Source: Maribacter aquimaris (GTDB taxonomy: Bacteria > Bacteroidota > Bacteroidia > Flavobacteriales > Flavobacteriaceae). From it: DNA of 64,000 nt. Made by a program: the position numbers and the translations under genes. The DNA lies in NCBI RefSeq assembly GCF_014596745.1, contig NZ_JABTCF010000012.1:1-64000 (forward strand), written 5' to 3'. Below are positions 63,309 to 64,000 of the stretch, piece by piece (the first letter of the stretch is position 1; each line of letters begins with the position of its first letter). The notes below the pieces were generated by a model. It saw nothing but the letters and a program-made list of their open reading frames with translations. It ran no database searches and was not told the DNA's origin.

Positions 63309-64000
63309 TTAATTTAAAGTAATTACTGTTCGTCTGTTCTGTGCTTTTCCTTCTTCGGTTGCATTGCTGACCAATGGTTCATCCGGGCCTTTTGAAGTGG
63401 CGTTTATTTTACTTTCGGAAATTCCATTGCGCATCATATAGGCTTTAGCGAAATCAGCCCTTTCTTGACCTAATGCGATGTTGGTTGCCCGCTGCCCGGT
63501 ATTGTCTGTATGGCCCACAACATTTGCCGTAGCACCTTCCACCTTGTCTAAATAGGTAGAGATATCGGCAAATTTTTGACGCTGTTCCGATGAGAGGTTT
63601 ATAGAAGCCTCGGCGGTATTGAACTTAAGTGTTAATGGGTTGCTATTGATACGGTTGTATAGCGCTTTCAATTTGTCATCGGCATCTTCGGGCCTTTCGG
63701 TAAGGTTATATCCTAAAGGTCCCAGATAGATATTTCCCTTAGGAACAAGTTCGTTCTTTAAGGTTCCATAGATGTTTATTAACCTGGAAGGAATGCCCTT
63801 GGAGACAAAATAATTCTTTACCGCATTGGCACGTGCCAATCCTAAATTAGGGAAGGCAGAGTCATTTTCCTCATCACTTTTATAATATCCGGTGACATCC
63901 ATCACTTTATTCGGATTTTCGGTCAGGAAGGAGTTCAAACGGCCTATACCGTCTTCAATATCTTGGGTGACCGGCATAAGGATGGTCGATGAAGATGGAT
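63309..64000 (-). CDS. OmpA-family outer membrane protein, N-terminus beyond the window
   Basis: The C-terminal OmpA-like peptidoglycan-binding domain is complete: SSEQRQKFADISTYL, VVGHTDNTGQ, ALGQERADFAKAYMM and NRRTVITLN. An earlier, repeated part (NPNKVMDVTGYYKSDEE, ANAVKNYFVSKGIPS) is a second OmpA-like domain. The frame is open to position 64000 with no stop, so the protein is partial here; the ATG at 63977 is not a reliable start. Confidence 0.88.
   Translation of the reverse strand, partial: PSSSTILMPVTQDIEDGIGRLNSFLTENPNKVMDVTGYYKSDEENDSAFPNLGLARANAVKNYFVSKGIPSRLINIYGTLKNELVPKGNIYLGPLGYNLTERPEDADDKLKALYNRINSNPLTLKFNTAEASINLSSEQRQKFADISTYLDKVEGATANVVGHTDNTGQRATNIALGQERADFAKAYMMRNGISESKINATSKGPDEPLVSNATEEGKAQNRRTVITLN

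Noticed and set aside
1-64000. tRNA, rRNA, CRISPR arrays, insertion sequences and prophage genes
   Set aside because: None was seen on reading both strands; the repeats found do not have array spacing, and no transposase or integrase-like frame is present.

Overview
The window looks like a chromosomal segment from a marine-type member of the Flavobacteriaceae (Bacteroidota). Supporting signs are the moderate-to-low GC, promoters of the Bacteroidota form (TTTG, about 19 nt, TAnnTTTG), an IPExxxVDY-family protein beside pyruvate kinase, a complete Bat aerotolerance operon, GH92 enzymes, and a long PurF homologue. The exact genus cannot be read from the sequence. No rRNA, tRNA, CRISPR array, transposase, phage gene or replication origin was seen.

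Layout. 1-943: gene-free, with two copies of a 40-nt element next to covarying hairpins and a separate hairpin-rich stretch. 944-5117 (minus): PurF-type amidotransferase, PfkB kinase, RNase H, PurN. 5407-9752 (plus): acpP, fabF, rnc, an IPExxxVDY protein and pyruvate kinase. 9871-14200 (plus): AraC regulator, small His/Cys-rich peptide, AhpD-like protein, degenerate cupredoxin, two Hsp20 chaperones, a small SH3-like protein and a lipoprotein. 14207-16003: DNA polymerase IV diverging from a NAD(P)-binding protein. 16105-27813 (plus): a mannoside-use cluster (mannose-6-phosphate isomerase, GH92, an unclassified glycosidase-like lipoprotein, GntR regulator, second GH92, ROK kinase, MFS permease) without any SusC/SusD pair, followed by a CYTH protein. 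28512-34743 (minus): GbsR/MarR regulator and an RND efflux operon. 34926-39580 (minus): a small conserved protein, pheS, SulP transporter, beta-carbonic anhydrase and a small membrane protein. 39638-48722 (minus): moxR, DUF58, a BatD-like membrane protein and batABCDE. 48883-52519 (plus): aldo/keto reductase, SDR, AlbA_2 protein, DUF3124 lipoprotein. 52602-58318 (minus): amylosucrase with fructokinase, and a B12-dependent ribonucleotide reductase. 58607-62666 (plus): SPFH/GYF protein, zinc-ribbon membrane protein, metallophosphatase, acyl-ACP desaturase. 62710-64000 (minus): a helix-hairpin-helix membrane protein and an OmpA-family protein cut by the window end.

How genes appear to work together. 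The mannoside cluster reads as a self-contained route: exo-mannosidases outside the cytoplasm, monosaccharide import by the MFS carrier, phosphorylation by the ROK kinase, then isomerisation to fructose-6-phosphate, with a strong palindrome before the first gene as a likely GntR operator. The fructokinase/amylosucrase pair suggests intracellular sucrose conversion. The efflux operon carries two near-identical operator-like sites, one lying exactly between the -33 and -7 elements of the regulator gene. SulP beside carbonic anhydrase suggests bicarbonate handling. The most unusual features are the covarying repeat at the left end, terminator-like hairpins just before purF and fabF, the GbsR operator pair, and the SPFH/zinc-ribbon/phosphatase operon.
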